A DNA stretch of 46,701 bases from Anaerovibrio slackiae (GTDB lineage: Bacteria > Bacillota > Negativicutes > Selenomonadales > Selenomonadaceae): NCBI RefSeq assembly GCF_009695585.1, contig NZ_VUNR01000024.1:1-46701 (forward strand), in the 5' to 3' direction. Below, in pieces: positions 26,196-34,879 of the stretch. Each line of letters opens with the position of its first letter. Position 1 is the stretch's first letter. The notes under the pieces are model-generated. The model was not told the origin of the DNA, did no database searches, and worked only from the letters and a program-made list of their open reading frames with translations. A program made the position numbers and the translations under genes.

Positions 26196-26858
26196 ATGAC
26201 AAATTCAGTTTTTACAATAATCCTGATTTTTTTCATCCTGAATGTAGGACTTTTATCAAAATGGCTCAGCTACCTATTTCAGGAAAATTCCAAGGAACTG
26301 AGCTTCCCAGCGGAGCTTGGATACAGCTGGCTGGCAAGAGCAGTGAAAATATTGCTTTTGTCTATTCCTGTCTGGCTGGCAGCAGCCTGTACTGCCGGCA
26401 GCAGCAACGCAGGCTGCTCAGCAGCGGAAGCCCTGTTTTTTGCCATCTATACCGTCTTTCTGCTTACCATGCTTTGCAGCGACATTGAGCAGCAGATTAT
26501 TTTTGACAAACAGCTTGCCCTTTTTGCTATGTTCGGCCTGCTGCGCAGCCTGCTATTCAGCCTGCCCTGGGAACAGCATCTCCTGGCCGCCCTGTCAGGG
26601 AGCCTGGCATTTTTGCTGCTGGCCATCCTCACCCGGGGTGGCATAGGTGGCGGTGACATCAAGCTGATTGCCGCCCTGGGCCTGTGGCTGGGAGGCGAAG
26701 CCCTGAAGCTGACCGCCCTTGGAGGCATCATGATCGGCGGCCTTTGGGCTCTGTGTGCAATTTTGGTCAAAAAAAAGAAGCGCACTGATTTTATTCCCTA
26801 CGCCCCTTCCTTTATCCTGGCGGCCTTCGCCGCATATATACTGCACATATTGCCATGA
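26196..26858 (+). CDS. Prepilin peptidase of the TadV/CpaA type (A24 aspartic protease)
   Basis: 220 aa with about six to seven hydrophobic segments. The two catalytic aspartates of the family are visible: the first in the loop TMLCSDIEQQIIFD, the second in the GxGD motif of RGGIGGGDIKLIAALG. It lacks the N-terminal methylase domain of PilD-type enzymes, as expected for TadV. It should process both Flp pilins and TadE at their QG sites. AGGAG lies 9 bp upstream of the ATG. Divergent from the tad operon; its stop is only 18 bp from the stop of the convergent EAL gene. Confidence 0.9.
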   Translation: MTNSVFTIILIFFILNVGLLSKWLSYLFQENSKELSFPAELGYSWLARAVKILLLSIPVWLAAACTAGSSNAGCSAAEALFFAIYTVFLLTMLCSDIEQQIIFDKQLALFAMFGLLRSLLFSLPWEQHLLAALSGSLAFLLLAILTRGGIGGGDIKLIAALGLWLGGEALKLTALGGIMIGGLWALCAILVKKKKRTDFIPYAPSFILAAFAAYILHILP

Positions 26859-26876
26859 CGGCTGGCATACACCGCA

Positions 26877-28601
26877 TCAGTCCCCCAAGAACAGCTTCTC
26901 ATAGTCCTGGACTGCCATCGGCTTGGCAAAATAAAAGCCCTGTACGCACTGGCAGCCAATTTTTTTCAAGAATTCCACCTGTTCCTTGGTCTCCACACCC
27001 TCTGCAATAGTCTGCATCTTCAGGCTGTGCGCCATCTGCATGATTGCAGCCAAGATATTGCCTCCCTTGGCAGAATGGTCAGAACTCTTTAAAAATCCCA
27101 TATCCAGCTTCAATATATCTATCTGAATATCCTTTAGCATATTCAATGAAGAATACCCACTGCCAAAATCATCCATCAGGATAACAAAACCGGCATCCCT
27201 CAGATGCTTTGTCATGCTGATAATCTGCTCCGGGTCCTCCGTGTAGGCACTCTCCGTAATCTCCAGCTCCAGATACCTGGCCGGGATGCCATACCTGCCT
27301 CTCAGGGCCACCAGATAGTCCACCAGCTTCGGATCATACAAGTCTATCCGGGACACATTCACTGACACAGGCTTCACCGCCCTGCCCTCATCCAGCCACT
27401 TTCTCAGATAACGGCAGGTTTCCTCCCAGATAAACTTGTCCACCTCATAAACAAAGCCGTTGTTCTCAAACACCGGGATAAAATCCCCCGGGGAAATAAA
27501 GCCGTTATCCCGGCTGTTCCAGCGCACCAGCGCCTCCGCTCCCACGATGGTCTCATCCTCCAGCCTGTACTTAGGCTGAAGATAAATGGCAAATTCCTTG
27601 TTTTCAATCGCCATTTCCATGGCATTGATAATCTTCTGCTCCTTGAGCACCTGCTGACGCATATCCTCATCATACTCGCAGTAAGGAGTCTTGAAATTGC
27701 CCTTGGCCTTCCAGAGGGCCATGTTGGCCCTGTCGCACATAACGCTGACAGGCAGGGACTTGTCATCAATGCGGTACAGTCCGAAGCTGAGCACCGTGCG
27801 GTGATTCAGGGCAAAGCTGTCCGCCATCATCTGCATGATAGTTACCATGCGCTGGGAATCCCCCTTGCCGGCCTCATAGCACACCACGAAATTGTCAGCA
27901 TACAGACGCCCGCTGACACAGAGAGGGAGATTGATTTCCTTTAAAAATTTGCCAATATACCTGAGCAGCTTATCCCCTGTCGCTTCTCCAAACAGGTCAT
28001 TTAAGACCTTGAACCGCTCAATATTTATCCGCAGCAAATCAAAATGCTTGTCAGGATTATCCAGCAGCATTTCCTTGGTTTTGGCATAAAAAGCCTGCTT
28101 GTTGTATATGCCGGTCAATTCATCGTAGGTGTTCAGGTACTCTGCCGCCCTGCCACCCACATGGCCGTCACTCAGCACCCTGAAGGTGCTCTCATGCCTG
28201 TAATCCCTGTAAATGTGTATGCCGGTTATCACAGGGCAGTCATTCTCGTTGTACCTGAACATGACAGTCATGGTCAAAAATACCAGCATCTTCGCCCTGG
28301 TACATGTCAGCATCATCCTGACAATGACAGAAGCCCCTTCATCTGTAGGGCTGTATCTGTACTTGCACCGCATTACCTCCAAGGGGGACAATCTCTCGTA
28401 CTGGCGGCTGAGAAATTGCCGTACATTCCAGCTGCCACGGACATAATTCACATGCAAATGACTGTACGCCACCACATCCTCAGCCAACAGCAGCGTCAGA
28501 CCGGACAAATCCCCGTCTGCCAAATAGTCATTTATTATATTTTTCGTGAGCATGATCAGCTCATCCTCGTTCATTACCACGCCCATAATATCCCCCGCCA
28601 T
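26877..28601 (-). CDS. c-di-GMP phosphodiesterase: NTF2-like sensor, degenerate GGDEF, intact EAL
   Basis: 574 aa. Residues ~10-140 look like an NTF2/SnoaL-like fold. A GGDEF domain (YDELTGIYNKQAFY) follows, but its signature loop is RLYADNF instead of GGDEF, so cyclase activity is unlikely. The EAL domain (~325-570) keeps EALVRW, VNVSRI, ELEITES, DDFGSGYSSL, LKLDMGFL, AEGVET and QGFYFAKP, so hydrolysis of c-di-GMP is expected. Its place beside the pilus genes suggests control of attachment. Starts at 28601, 28586 (GGGGG before it) or 28574 are all possible. Confidence 0.9.
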   Translation of the reverse strand: MAGDIMGVVMNEDELIMLTKNIINDYLADGDLSGLTLLLAEDVVAYSHLHVNYVRGSWNVRQFLSRQYERLSPLEVMRCKYRYSPTDEGASVIVRMMLTCTRAKMLVFLTMTVMFRYNENDCPVITGIHIYRDYRHESTFRVLSDGHVGGRAAEYLNTYDELTGIYNKQAFYAKTKEMLLDNPDKHFDLLRINIERFKVLNDLFGEATGDKLLRYIGKFLKEINLPLCVSGRLYADNFVVCYEAGKGDSQRMVTIMQMMADSFALNHRTVLSFGLYRIDDKSLPVSVMCDRANMALWKAKGNFKTPYCEYDEDMRQQVLKEQKIINAMEMAIENKEFAIYLQPKYRLEDETIVGAEALVRWNSRDNGFISPGDFIPVFENNGFVYEVDKFIWEETCRYLRKWLDEGRAVKPVSVNVSRIDLYDPKLVDYLVALRGRYGIPARYLELEITESAYTEDPEQIISMTKHLRDAGFVILMDDFGSGYSSLNMLKDIQIDILKLDMGFLKSSDHSAKGGNILAAIMQMAHSLKMQTIAEGVETKEQVEFLKKIGCQCVQGFYFAKPMAVQDYEKLFLGD

Positions 28602-28623
28602 CTCAGCATACTACTCTACATAT

Positions 28624-28652
28624 ATTTTACGTTATAGCGTGACTTTTTTCAA
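28624..28652 (-). promoter_or_regulatory. Promoter of the EAL gene
   Basis: On the minus strand TTGAAA (28647-28652), 17 bp, TAAAAT (28624-28629), about 25 bp before the first possible start. Confidence 0.55.
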
Positions 28653-28706
28653 TCTAAATATTTTCCTATTTTTGCGATATAGTTAACAATTTTTATACTA
28701 TACAAA

Positions 28707-28761
28707 TAAGAAGCGGGGACTAGTAAAGGGCTGTTCTGCCTGTACTATTCCCCGCTTCTTA
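28707..28761 (-). terminator. Strong hairpin after the 3D-domain gene
   Basis: A perfect 13-bp stem, TAAGAAGCGGGGA with TCCCCGCTTCTTA, begins about 25 bp after the stop. The following minus strand is AT-rich rather than a pure T-run, but the position and stem strength fit a terminator. Confidence 0.7.
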
Positions 28762-28786
28762 CTGTCTGGTAACAGTTATCCGGTAT

Positions 28787-29563
28787 TTAATTGAGTATGT
28801 ATACTTCTACTGAACGGCGGCCAAAGTTGATGGCCTCGCCGTAGCTTTCCATGCACAAATCTATCTTATTTCCTCGGATAGCTCCGCCCGTATCGGCAGC
28901 CACAGCTGTTCCATAACCTGGAATATACACCCGGGTACCCAGCGGAATTACATCAGGATCCACTGCCACGATACCTCGCTGGGCAACGGCTCCTGTGGCG
29001 GTAATGCCTGCCCCATTGCCGTCAGTCGGCAGGTAAGCACTAGCCTCCATTGGTATGCAGGCTGCATAGGTCATCTCACCACTGTTGGTGCTGACAGTAT
29101 TCTCTGCCTTGGGCGGTGCCACCGGAACATCCTTGACCTGGATATTCATACCGGTTACAACAGCTGCATCCGTCCCATAATTGACCTCGTAGCCATTTCC
29201 TACATAGCCGTAAGGCTCTAAGACCTCACCGACCGTAGTCTTGTTTGTTAAAATTGTCTCTTTATTGCCATTGTATTCTATGACAACCGGCACGGCACGC
29301 TTTACAGTCAATACCTGATTGCCCTTGTCATCCTCTGAAAACGCGTATTCATCGCCTTCCAGCACGGCTACCCCTGCCTGCGTAAGAATATTGGCAGGTA
29401 CCTTATAAGGTGTATTCAGCTCAAGCTGCTGGCCATCAACCGCTATTGTCACATGCCTGTTAGAAATGAAGCCGGAAAGCATCATTGTTCCACACATGAT
29501 ACCGACACTGATAGGATACCGGACATCCCGACTGCATCGGCGATATAGTTTCTTTAAGGTCAT
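28787..29563 (-). CDS. YabE-like cell-wall protein: DUF348 repeat plus 3D domain
   Basis: 258 aa. An N-terminal hydrophobic segment (ISVGIMCGTMMLSGF) exports or anchors it. The middle holds a DUF348-type (ubiquitin-like) repeat: RAVPVVIEYNGNKETILTNKTTVGEVLEPYG. The C-terminal ~100 residues are the 3D domain, with ATGAVAQRGIVAVDPDVIPLG, VAADTGGAI and KIDLCM carrying the three conserved Asp. Such proteins are predicted peptidoglycan hydrolases related to Rpf/YabE/YocH. It lies next to tatD as in Bacillus. Confidence 0.88.
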   Translation of the reverse strand: MTLKKLYRRCSRDVRYPISVGIMCGTMMLSGFISNRHVTIAVDGQQLELNTPYKVPANILTQAGVAVLEGDEYAFSEDDKGNQVLTVKRAVPVVIEYNGNKETILTNKTTVGEVLEPYGYVGNGYEVNYGTDAAVVTGMNIQVKDVPVAPPKAENTVSTNSGEMTYAACIPMEASAYLPTDGNGAGITATGAVAQRGIVAVDPDVIPLGTRVYIPGYGTAVAADTGGAIRGNKIDLCMESYGEAINFGRRSVEVYILN

Positions 29564-29593
29564 TAAATACCCCCTTATGTAATTATGTGTGCT

Positions 29594-29622
29594 ACTATAT
29601 CACATTTTTGTTCAACTGTCAA
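29594..29622 (-). promoter_or_regulatory. Promoter of the 3D-domain gene
   Basis: On the minus strand TTGACA (29617-29622), 17 bp, TATAGT (29594-29599), about 30 bp before the start codon. Confidence 0.7.
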
Positions 29623-29689
29623 ATTTCAAAGTGTTTATTCCCCACTTTTGAAGGCATTTAAGCTGATTTTCACTTGGTATAAAGCCAGA

Positions 29690-29721
29690 AATGGCAAGGC
29701 ATCTGGGACGCCTCGCCACTT
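29690..29721 (-). terminator. Terminator of the yaaR...tatD run
   Basis: On the minus strand TGGCGAGGC and GCCTTGCCA pair (one G-T) around a 9-nt loop and are followed by a T-rich stretch. It lies about 30 bp after the tatD stop. Confidence 0.65.
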
Positions 29722-29751
29722 TGAGAAATTTTTGCATATTTTTTGCGTATG

Positions 29752-30615
29752 TTACCATAATCTGCCATACAATTCCTGAGCGTTGCTGGTAGTCTGACGG
29801 GCAACTTCATCAAAAGCTACCTGCCTGAGCTCTGCCAGCTTCGCTGCCACATGATATACATAGGCAGGCTCGTTGCGCTTGCCCCGCATGGGCACCGGTG
29901 CCATATACGGGCAATCCGTCTCCACCAGGATACGCTCCAGGGGCAGCCGCTGCACAATCTCCGGCAGCTTTGCCGCATTCTTGAAGGTGAGAGGGCCGTC
30001 CACGCCAATGAACCAGTCCAGCTTCATCAGCTCCCTGGCCATCTCCAGGCTGCCGGAATAGCAGTGCATCACGCCGCGGATATCCCGTGCTTCCTTCTTG
30101 AGGATTGCCAGGGTATCACCGTGGGCTTCCCGGTCATGGACGCAGACAGGCAGATGCAGCTGCCGTGCTATATCCAGCTGCCGGATAAAAATCTCCCGCT
30201 GCAGCTTCCGCTGCTCCTCGTCCTTCACCCAGTAATAGTCCAGGCCGATTTCACCGATGGCAACCACCTTTGCCTCCCGGGCCCAGCCAGCCAGCAGATC
30301 ATCATCTGCCTGTGTCATGGGACGGGCTTCCTCAGGATGGATGCCTACGCCCGTGTATACCATGTCGTACTGCCTTGCCATAGCCACGGAGCGGCCGGAG
30401 GACTCCATAGAGTCCCCCATGTTGATGATGGCAGCCAGCCCGGCAGCCTTTGCCCTGGCCAGCATGTCATCCCTGTCTTCATCAAACCTGTCCGTATCTA
30501 TATGGGCATGGGTATCCACCAGCAAAGGAGCCCTTTTCGCCCCATCAGTGCAGTCACCAGCTTCCGATGCTGCCAGAAAGTCCCCCAAATCATGCACAAT
30601 CTCTATTTTGCTCAT
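29752..30615 (-). CDS. tatD: TatD family metal-dependent hydrolase
   Basis: 287 aa, a TIM-barrel nuclease (deoxyribonuclease/3' exonuclease activity in studied members). Metal ligands are visible: DTHAHID, the Glu of GEIGLDYY, His of VHDRE, His of MHCYSG, and Asp of VETDCPYMAP. The first ~30 residues (before LLVDTHAH) are an extension over the usual start. It begins 9 bp after metG. Confidence 0.93.
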   Translation of the reverse strand: MSKIEIVHDLGDFLAASEAGDCTDGAKRAPLLVDTHAHIDTDRFDEDRDDMLARAKAAGLAAIINMGDSMESSGRSVAMARQYDMVYTGVGIHPEEARPMTQADDDLLAGWAREAKVVAIGEIGLDYYWVKDEEQRKLQREIFIRQLDIARQLHLPVCVHDREAHGDTLAILKKEARDIRGVMHCYSGSLEMARELMKLDWFIGVDGPLTFKNAAKLPEIVQRLPLERILVETDCPYMAPVPMRGKRNEPAYVYHVAAKLAELRQVAFDEVARQTTSNAQELYGRLW

Positions 30616-30624
30616 CTTATCTAA

Positions 30625-32166
30625 TCACCGCACCTCAATGCGTGGGAACAGCTGCTGTGGCTTGCCAATATGCATATTGGCAGGCGTACCGCCCCACTGC
30701 TGCATGTCAGCCAGCCTGAGCTCCCAAATGCTGCCCGGCAGGTTCAGCTGCTGCCACAGCTTTTCGGCAGTAGACGGCATATATGGCAGAACCATGCCGC
30801 TGATGATGCGCAGGGCCTCCACCAGGTTGTACATGACATTCGCCAGCTCCTGCTTCTTCTCCGCATCCTTTGCCAAGGCCCATGGCGCCGTTTCATCGAT
30901 GTACTTATTGGCTCTGCTGATAAAGGCCCAGACGGCCCTGATGGCATTGCTGATTTTCATGCCGCTCATATCCTCATCAAAAGCCTTCACCGCAGCCATG
31001 GCATCGGCAATCAAAGACTCATCAACCTCGGACCGCCCCTCAGCCGCCAGCACAACACCCTCCTGGAACTTGCCTACCATGTTCAGGGTGCGGTGCAGCA
31101 GGTTCCCCAGGTCATTTGCCAGGTCAGCATTGATGCGCTGGATGAGGGCATCCCGGGAGAAATTGCCATCCTGCCCCAGGTTGATTTCACGCAGCAGGAA
31201 ATAGCGGATGGCATCCGCACCAAATTCCTCAATCAGCCCGACAGGGTCAACCACGTTGCCTACGGACTTGGACATCTTGCTGCCGTCCACCACCAGCCAG
31301 CCGTGGCCAAATACCTGCTTTGGCAGCGGCAGGTCCAGGGCCATGAGGATGCAAGGCCAGATGATGGAGTGGAAGCGGACAATCTCCTTGCCTACCAGAT
31401 GGATGTTGGCAGGCCAGTATTTATTGAACTTTTCCGCATCATCCAGATAGCCGATAGGAGTCAGGTAGTTGGACAGGGCATCAAACCATACATAAATAAC
31501 GTGCTTTTCATCAATCGGCACAGGAATGCCCCAGTCAAAGGAAGTACGGGAAATGCACAAATCCTCCATGCCCTGCTTGATGAAGTTAATCATCTCATTG
31601 CGGCGGGAAACAGGCTGGATAAAATCAGGATTTTCCTCAATGTACTGCAAAAGGCGGTCAGCGTACTTGCTGATCTTGAAGAAATAAGCCTCCTCGGATA
31701 CCTCCTGCACAGGACGGTGGCAGTCCGGGCAGCATCCCTTCTCGTCCAGCTGCAGCTCCGTCCAGTAGCTTTCACACGGCGTGCAGTACAGGCCTGTATA
31801 AGCTCCCTTGTAAATATCCCCCTTGTCATAAATGCGGCGGAAAATCTCCTGCACTACCTTCTCATGGCGTTTTTCCGTGGTGCGGATAAAATCGTCATTG
31901 GAGATGTTCAGCATCTCCCACAGGTGCTGAAAGCCTGCCACGATAGGATCTACATATTCAATAGGGGTAATGCCCTGTTCCTCTGCCTTCTGCTGGATTT
32001 TCTGCCCATGCTCGTCGCTGCCGGTCAGGAAGAATACATCATCCCCTGCCAGGCGGTGGAAGCGTGCCACCGAGTCGGCAATAGTGGTGCAGTAAGCGTG
32101 ACCGATGTGCAGCTTGGCACTTGGATAGTAGATTGGCGTAGTGATATAGAAACTTTTGTTGCTCAA
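30625..32166 (-). CDS. metG: Methionyl-tRNA synthetase
   Basis: 513 aa, class I synthetase. HIGH-type motif in PSAKLHIGHAY, zinc knuckle CTPC...CCPDC, and KMSKS in DGSKMSKSVGNV. The C-terminal EMAP-like tRNA-binding/dimerisation domain of the Bacillus enzyme (about 650 aa) is absent, so this is the short form. It starts with TTG; AGGAGG 8 bp upstream supports this. Confidence 0.95.
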   Translation of the reverse strand: MSNKSFYITTPIYYPSAKLHIGHAYCTTIADSVARFHRLAGDDVFFLTGSDEHGQKIQQKAEEQGITPIEYVDPIVAGFQHLWEMLNISNDDFIRTTEKRHEKVVQEIFRRIYDKGDIYKGAYTGLYCTPCESYWTELQLDEKGCCPDCHRPVQEVSEEAYFFKISKYADRLLQYIEENPDFIQPVSRRNEMINFIKQGMEDLCISRTSFDWGIPVPIDEKHVIYVWFDALSNYLTPIGYLDDAEKFNKYWPANIHLVGKEIVRFHSIIWPCILMALDLPLPKQVFGHGWLVVDGSKMSKSVGNVVDPVGLIEEFGADAIRYFLLREINLGQDGNFSRDALIQRINADLANDLGNLLHRTLNMVGKFQEGVVLAAEGRSEVDESLIADAMAAVKAFDEDMSGMKISNAIRAVWAFISRANKYIDETAPWALAKDAEKKQELANVMYNLVEALRIISGMVLPYMPSTAEKLWQQLNLPGSIWELRLADMQQWGGTPANMHIGKPQQLFPRIEVR

Positions 32167-32228
32167 AACTGTTTCCTCCTAAAAATATATTTGATTATAT
32201 TTGATGTATTTGAAATTAAAATCATGCC

Positions 32229-32296
32229 GGGGATAGGTGTGTGCCAGCGAAAACACGCTCTCGCTCCTAGTTGTGCCTGTCACACACCATATCCCC
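32229..32296. repeat. 68-bp palindromic element, short member of a possible repeat family
   Basis: The arms GGGGATAGGTGTGTG (32229-32243) and CACACACCATATCCCC (32281-32296) pair with one bulge. The loop contains a 21-nt block (32250-32270) that matches 45642-45662 of the larger palindrome with two differences. It lies in the 165-bp gap between rsmI and metG and may also act as a terminator or RNA processing site. Confidence 0.6.
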
Positions 32297-32331
32297 TTAC
32301 ACAAACTATATATTCCTGCAAGCTATTAAGT

Positions 32332-33189
32332 CTACTTTTCTGCCTGCAATAATAGATTGTATATGTCCCTGCGGCTCATGTTGAGGGTTTGGGCTGCCTG
32401 CCGCATGGCTTCCTTACGAGGAACGCCCTCAGACTCAAGCCTTGCTACCAGCTCCACAGGATCGGCAGGGGCAGCAGCCTCGGCAGAAGCTTCCCGGCTG
32501 CTGTCAAAGCCGCTGACGATGAGGACAAACTCACCTCTCGGCTCATTTTCCTGATAATAGGCCAAAAGCTCACCCAAGGTGCGGCGGTTAAATTCCTCAT
32601 AATGCTTGGTCAGCTCCCGTGCCGCCACGGCCGGGCGCATCTCCCCCAGTGCCTCGCAGAGCTGCCCCAGGGTTTCCCTGAGATGGTGGGGTGCCTCATA
32701 AAATATCAGGGTTTCCGGGCTTTCCTTAACCCTTGACAAAAGCTCCCGCCGCTTTTTGCCTGTCCTGGGTAAAAAGCCATAAAAGGTAAATGCCGTAGTA
32801 TCAAGGCCGGAGCAAATCAGGGCTGACAGAGCGGCATTGGCCCCCGGCAGGGGACTGACCTCTATGCCTGCCTCAATGGCTAGCTGTGCCAGATGGGCCC
32901 CGGGGTCGGATATACCCGGCAGGCCTGCATCACTGACGCAGACCACCACTGCCCCTGACTGCATTTTCTCCACCAGCTCCGGACCCTTGGTGAGCTTGTT
33001 ATGCTCATGGTAGCTGGTGGCAGCTGTATGTATGTCATAATGGGACAGCAGCTTTCTCGTATGCCGGGTATCCTCCGCAGCAATCAGGTCAGCCTCCCCC
33101 AGAATGCGCACCGCCCGGAAGGTCATATCCTCCAGATTGCCGATTGGCGTAGCCGACAGGTACAGCCTGCCCCTTTTTTCTTCTGTCAT
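32332..33189 (-). CDS. rsmI: 16S rRNA 2'-O-methyltransferase (C1402)
   Basis: 285 aa. N-terminal RGRLYLSATPIGNLEDMTFRA and AAEDTRHTRKLL, then VSDAGLPGISDPG and PLPGANAALSAL, are the SAM-binding tetrapyrrole-methylase-type fold of RsmI. It modifies the ribosomal P site. The C terminus NMSRRDIYNLLLQ is typical. Part of the yaaR-holB-ricT-trmN6 operon (22-bp gap). Confidence 0.95.
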   Translation of the reverse strand: MTEEKRGRLYLSATPIGNLEDMTFRAVRILGEADLIAAEDTRHTRKLLSHYDIHTAATSYHEHNKLTKGPELVEKMQSGAVVVCVSDAGLPGISDPGAHLAQLAIEAGIEVSPLPGANAALSALICSGLDTTAFTFYGFLPRTGKKRRELLSRVKESPETLIFYEAPHHLRETLGQLCEALGEMRPAVAARELTKHYEEFNRRTLGELLAYYQENEPRGEFVLIVSGFDSSREASAEAAAPADPVELVARLESEGVPRKEAMRQAAQTLNMSRRDIYNLLLQAEK

Positions 33190-33211
33190 AACATCGCCCT
33201 TCTATACATTT

Positions 33212-33985
33212 CTACATGTTATATATGTCCAAAATTTCCCTGGTGTAGCTGCCGTCCGCCTCGTGGACAATCAGCGGCAGCTCCGCCTTCATGCCCCCCG
33301 GGGCAGCGCCTGCCACCCCCTCAATCAGCATCAGGTTGGAAGGCTTGTCCGGCTTGGGCTGAACCAGCTGCAGCCTCTTTACCTGTATCTGGTTTTCCGC
33401 CATGGCAACGATTATTTCCCCCAGCCTTTCCGGCAGGTGCACCATGGCAAACCGCCCTCGGAACCGCAGCAGATACCTTGCCGCCTTCACCACATCCTGC
33501 AAGGTGGCCGTCACCTCATGGCGGGCCCGTGCCACGCCGTCCAGGCTGTTCAGCTGCCCCTGATTGACAGGACGGTAGGGAGGATTGGCAATCACGCAGT
33601 CAAAGCTCTCCGGGGGATAAAGCTCCCTGATGCGCCGATAGTCCCCCTCTGATACATGGATTTTCTCCTGCAGGTTGTTGAGGACGACATTGCGTTTTGC
33701 CAGAGAAGCCATGACAGGATTTATTTCCAGCGCATGGATTTCCTTGACCTCATCGGCAATCAAAAGGGGCATTACCCCGGTGCCTGTACCCAGGTCAAAG
33801 ACGCGCCAATGCTTCTTGTAGCGGGGATAATGTGCCAGCAGCACCGCATCCAAAGAAAAGCAGAATTCCTTGGTATTCTGGATAATGCGCCTGCCGCTGC
33901 ACAAAAGGTCATCCAGCCGCTCATCCGGTGACAGGCCAGCTATAATCTCCGACCAGTCCCTGAAATTTTTCTCACTATTTTCCAT
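33212..33985 (-). CDS. TrmN6/YabB-like methyltransferase, predicted tRNA adenine-37 N6
   Basis: 257 aa, Rossmann-type SAM methyltransferase: VFDLGTGTGVMPLLIAD (SAM loop) and the N6-adenine motif VIANPPYRP. It is like E. coli YfiC/TrmN6 and Bacillus YabB and stands in the same place as yabB beside rsmI. The tRNA1(Val) target is inferred from the family. GGAAG lies 10 bp upstream of the ATG. Confidence 0.88.
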   Translation of the reverse strand: MENSEKNFRDWSEIIAGLSPDERLDDLLCSGRRIIQNTKEFCFSLDAVLLAHYPRYKKHWRVFDLGTGTGVMPLLIADEVKEIHALEINPVMASLAKRNVVLNNLQEKIHVSEGDYRRIRELYPPESFDCVIANPPYRPVNQGQLNSLDGVARARHEVTATLQDVVKAARYLLRFRGRFAMVHLPERLGEIIVAMAENQIQVKRLQLVQPKPDKPSNLMLIEGVAGAAPGGMKAELPLIVHEADGSYTREILDIYNM

Positions 33986-34004
33986 ATAGATATCTTCCTG
34001 GACA

Positions 34005-34835
34005 TCAGATCATGTCCGCCCCATCCTTTTCAATAATATCTTCCCAGGATGCCACGATGGTCTTGCGGTCATCCAAAAGGATGGTAGCGGAGCGGCGCTG
34101 CATGTTCAGGTTGATTACCTTGCCCTCGCCCTCTGCCGTAATAACCTTGCTGCCCTGGGCAGGCGGCTTAATCTTCTTGCGCTGCTTCTTGTTGCCGCAG
34201 TAGCAATGATTTTCATATTTCAGGCAGCACATGAGCCTGCCGCAGATGCCGGAAATCTTGGTAGGGTTCAGGGACAGATTCTGCTCCTTTGCCATGCGGA
34301 TGGACACAGGCTCGAATTCCCCCAGAAAACTGTGGCAGCAAAGAGGCCTGCCGCAGCAGCCAATGCCCCCCATCAGCTTCGCCTCATCCCGGACACCGAT
34401 CTGCCTCAGCTCGATGCGAGTGCGGAAAATAGCCGCCAAATCCTTGACCAGCTCCCGGAAATCAATCCTGCCATCTGCCGTAAAGTAAAAGATAATCTTG
34501 TTCACATCAAAGGTGTACTCCACATCCACCAGCTTCATAGGCAGCCCATGTGCCGCAATCTTTTCCTCGCAGATGCCGAAGGCCTCATCCCGGCGGCGCA
34601 GGTTGTCCTCCACCTTTGCCCTGTCAGCATCAGTGGCAATGCGCTGCACCTCCTTCAGAGGCAGCACCACATCGCTGTCCGGCACCTCCCGCGGCCCGAT
34701 GACAGCCGTGCCAAACTCAATGCCCCGGGCCGTCTCCACGATAACATTGTCATTCAGCTTAATATCCAGCTTGCCCGGACTAAAATAATATATCTTCCCG
34801 GCCCGCTTGAAGCGAACCCCAACTACTGTCTGCAT
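34005..34835 (-). CDS. ricT: RicT (YaaT/PSP1 domain) protein
   Basis: 276 aa. The PSP1 region includes GIEFGTAVIGPREV and the Cys-rich block GGIGCCGRPLCCHSFLGEF, CGRLMCCLKYE. In Bacillus RicT joins RicA and RicF in an Fe-S-dependent complex that affects RNase Y maturation of mRNAs; partners are not in this window. GGAGG lies just upstream of the ATG. It has the usual position after holB. Confidence 0.93.
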   Translation of the reverse strand: MQTVVGVRFKRAGKIYYFSPGKLDIKLNDNVIVETARGIEFGTAVIGPREVPDSDVVLPLKEVQRIATDADRAKVEDNLRRRDEAFGICEEKIAAHGLPMKLVDVEYTFDVNKIIFYFTADGRIDFRELVKDLAAIFRTRIELRQIGVRDEAKLMGGIGCCGRPLCCHSFLGEFEPVSIRMAKEQNLSLNPTKISGICGRLMCCLKYENHCYCGNKKQRKKIKPPAQGSKVITAEGEGKVINLNMQRRSATILLDDRKTIVASWEDIIEKDGADMI

Positions 34836-34879
34836 TTATTCCTCCATTATACCTCTATTGATTTATTTAAAGCCATGCA

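Noticed and set aside
30670-32352. A 560-codon open frame on the plus strand opposite metG and rsmI's end
   Set aside because: It mirrors metG, which has all class I synthetase motifs. The composition (many His, Gln, Leu) is that of an antisense shadow, and there is no ribosome site or family motif.
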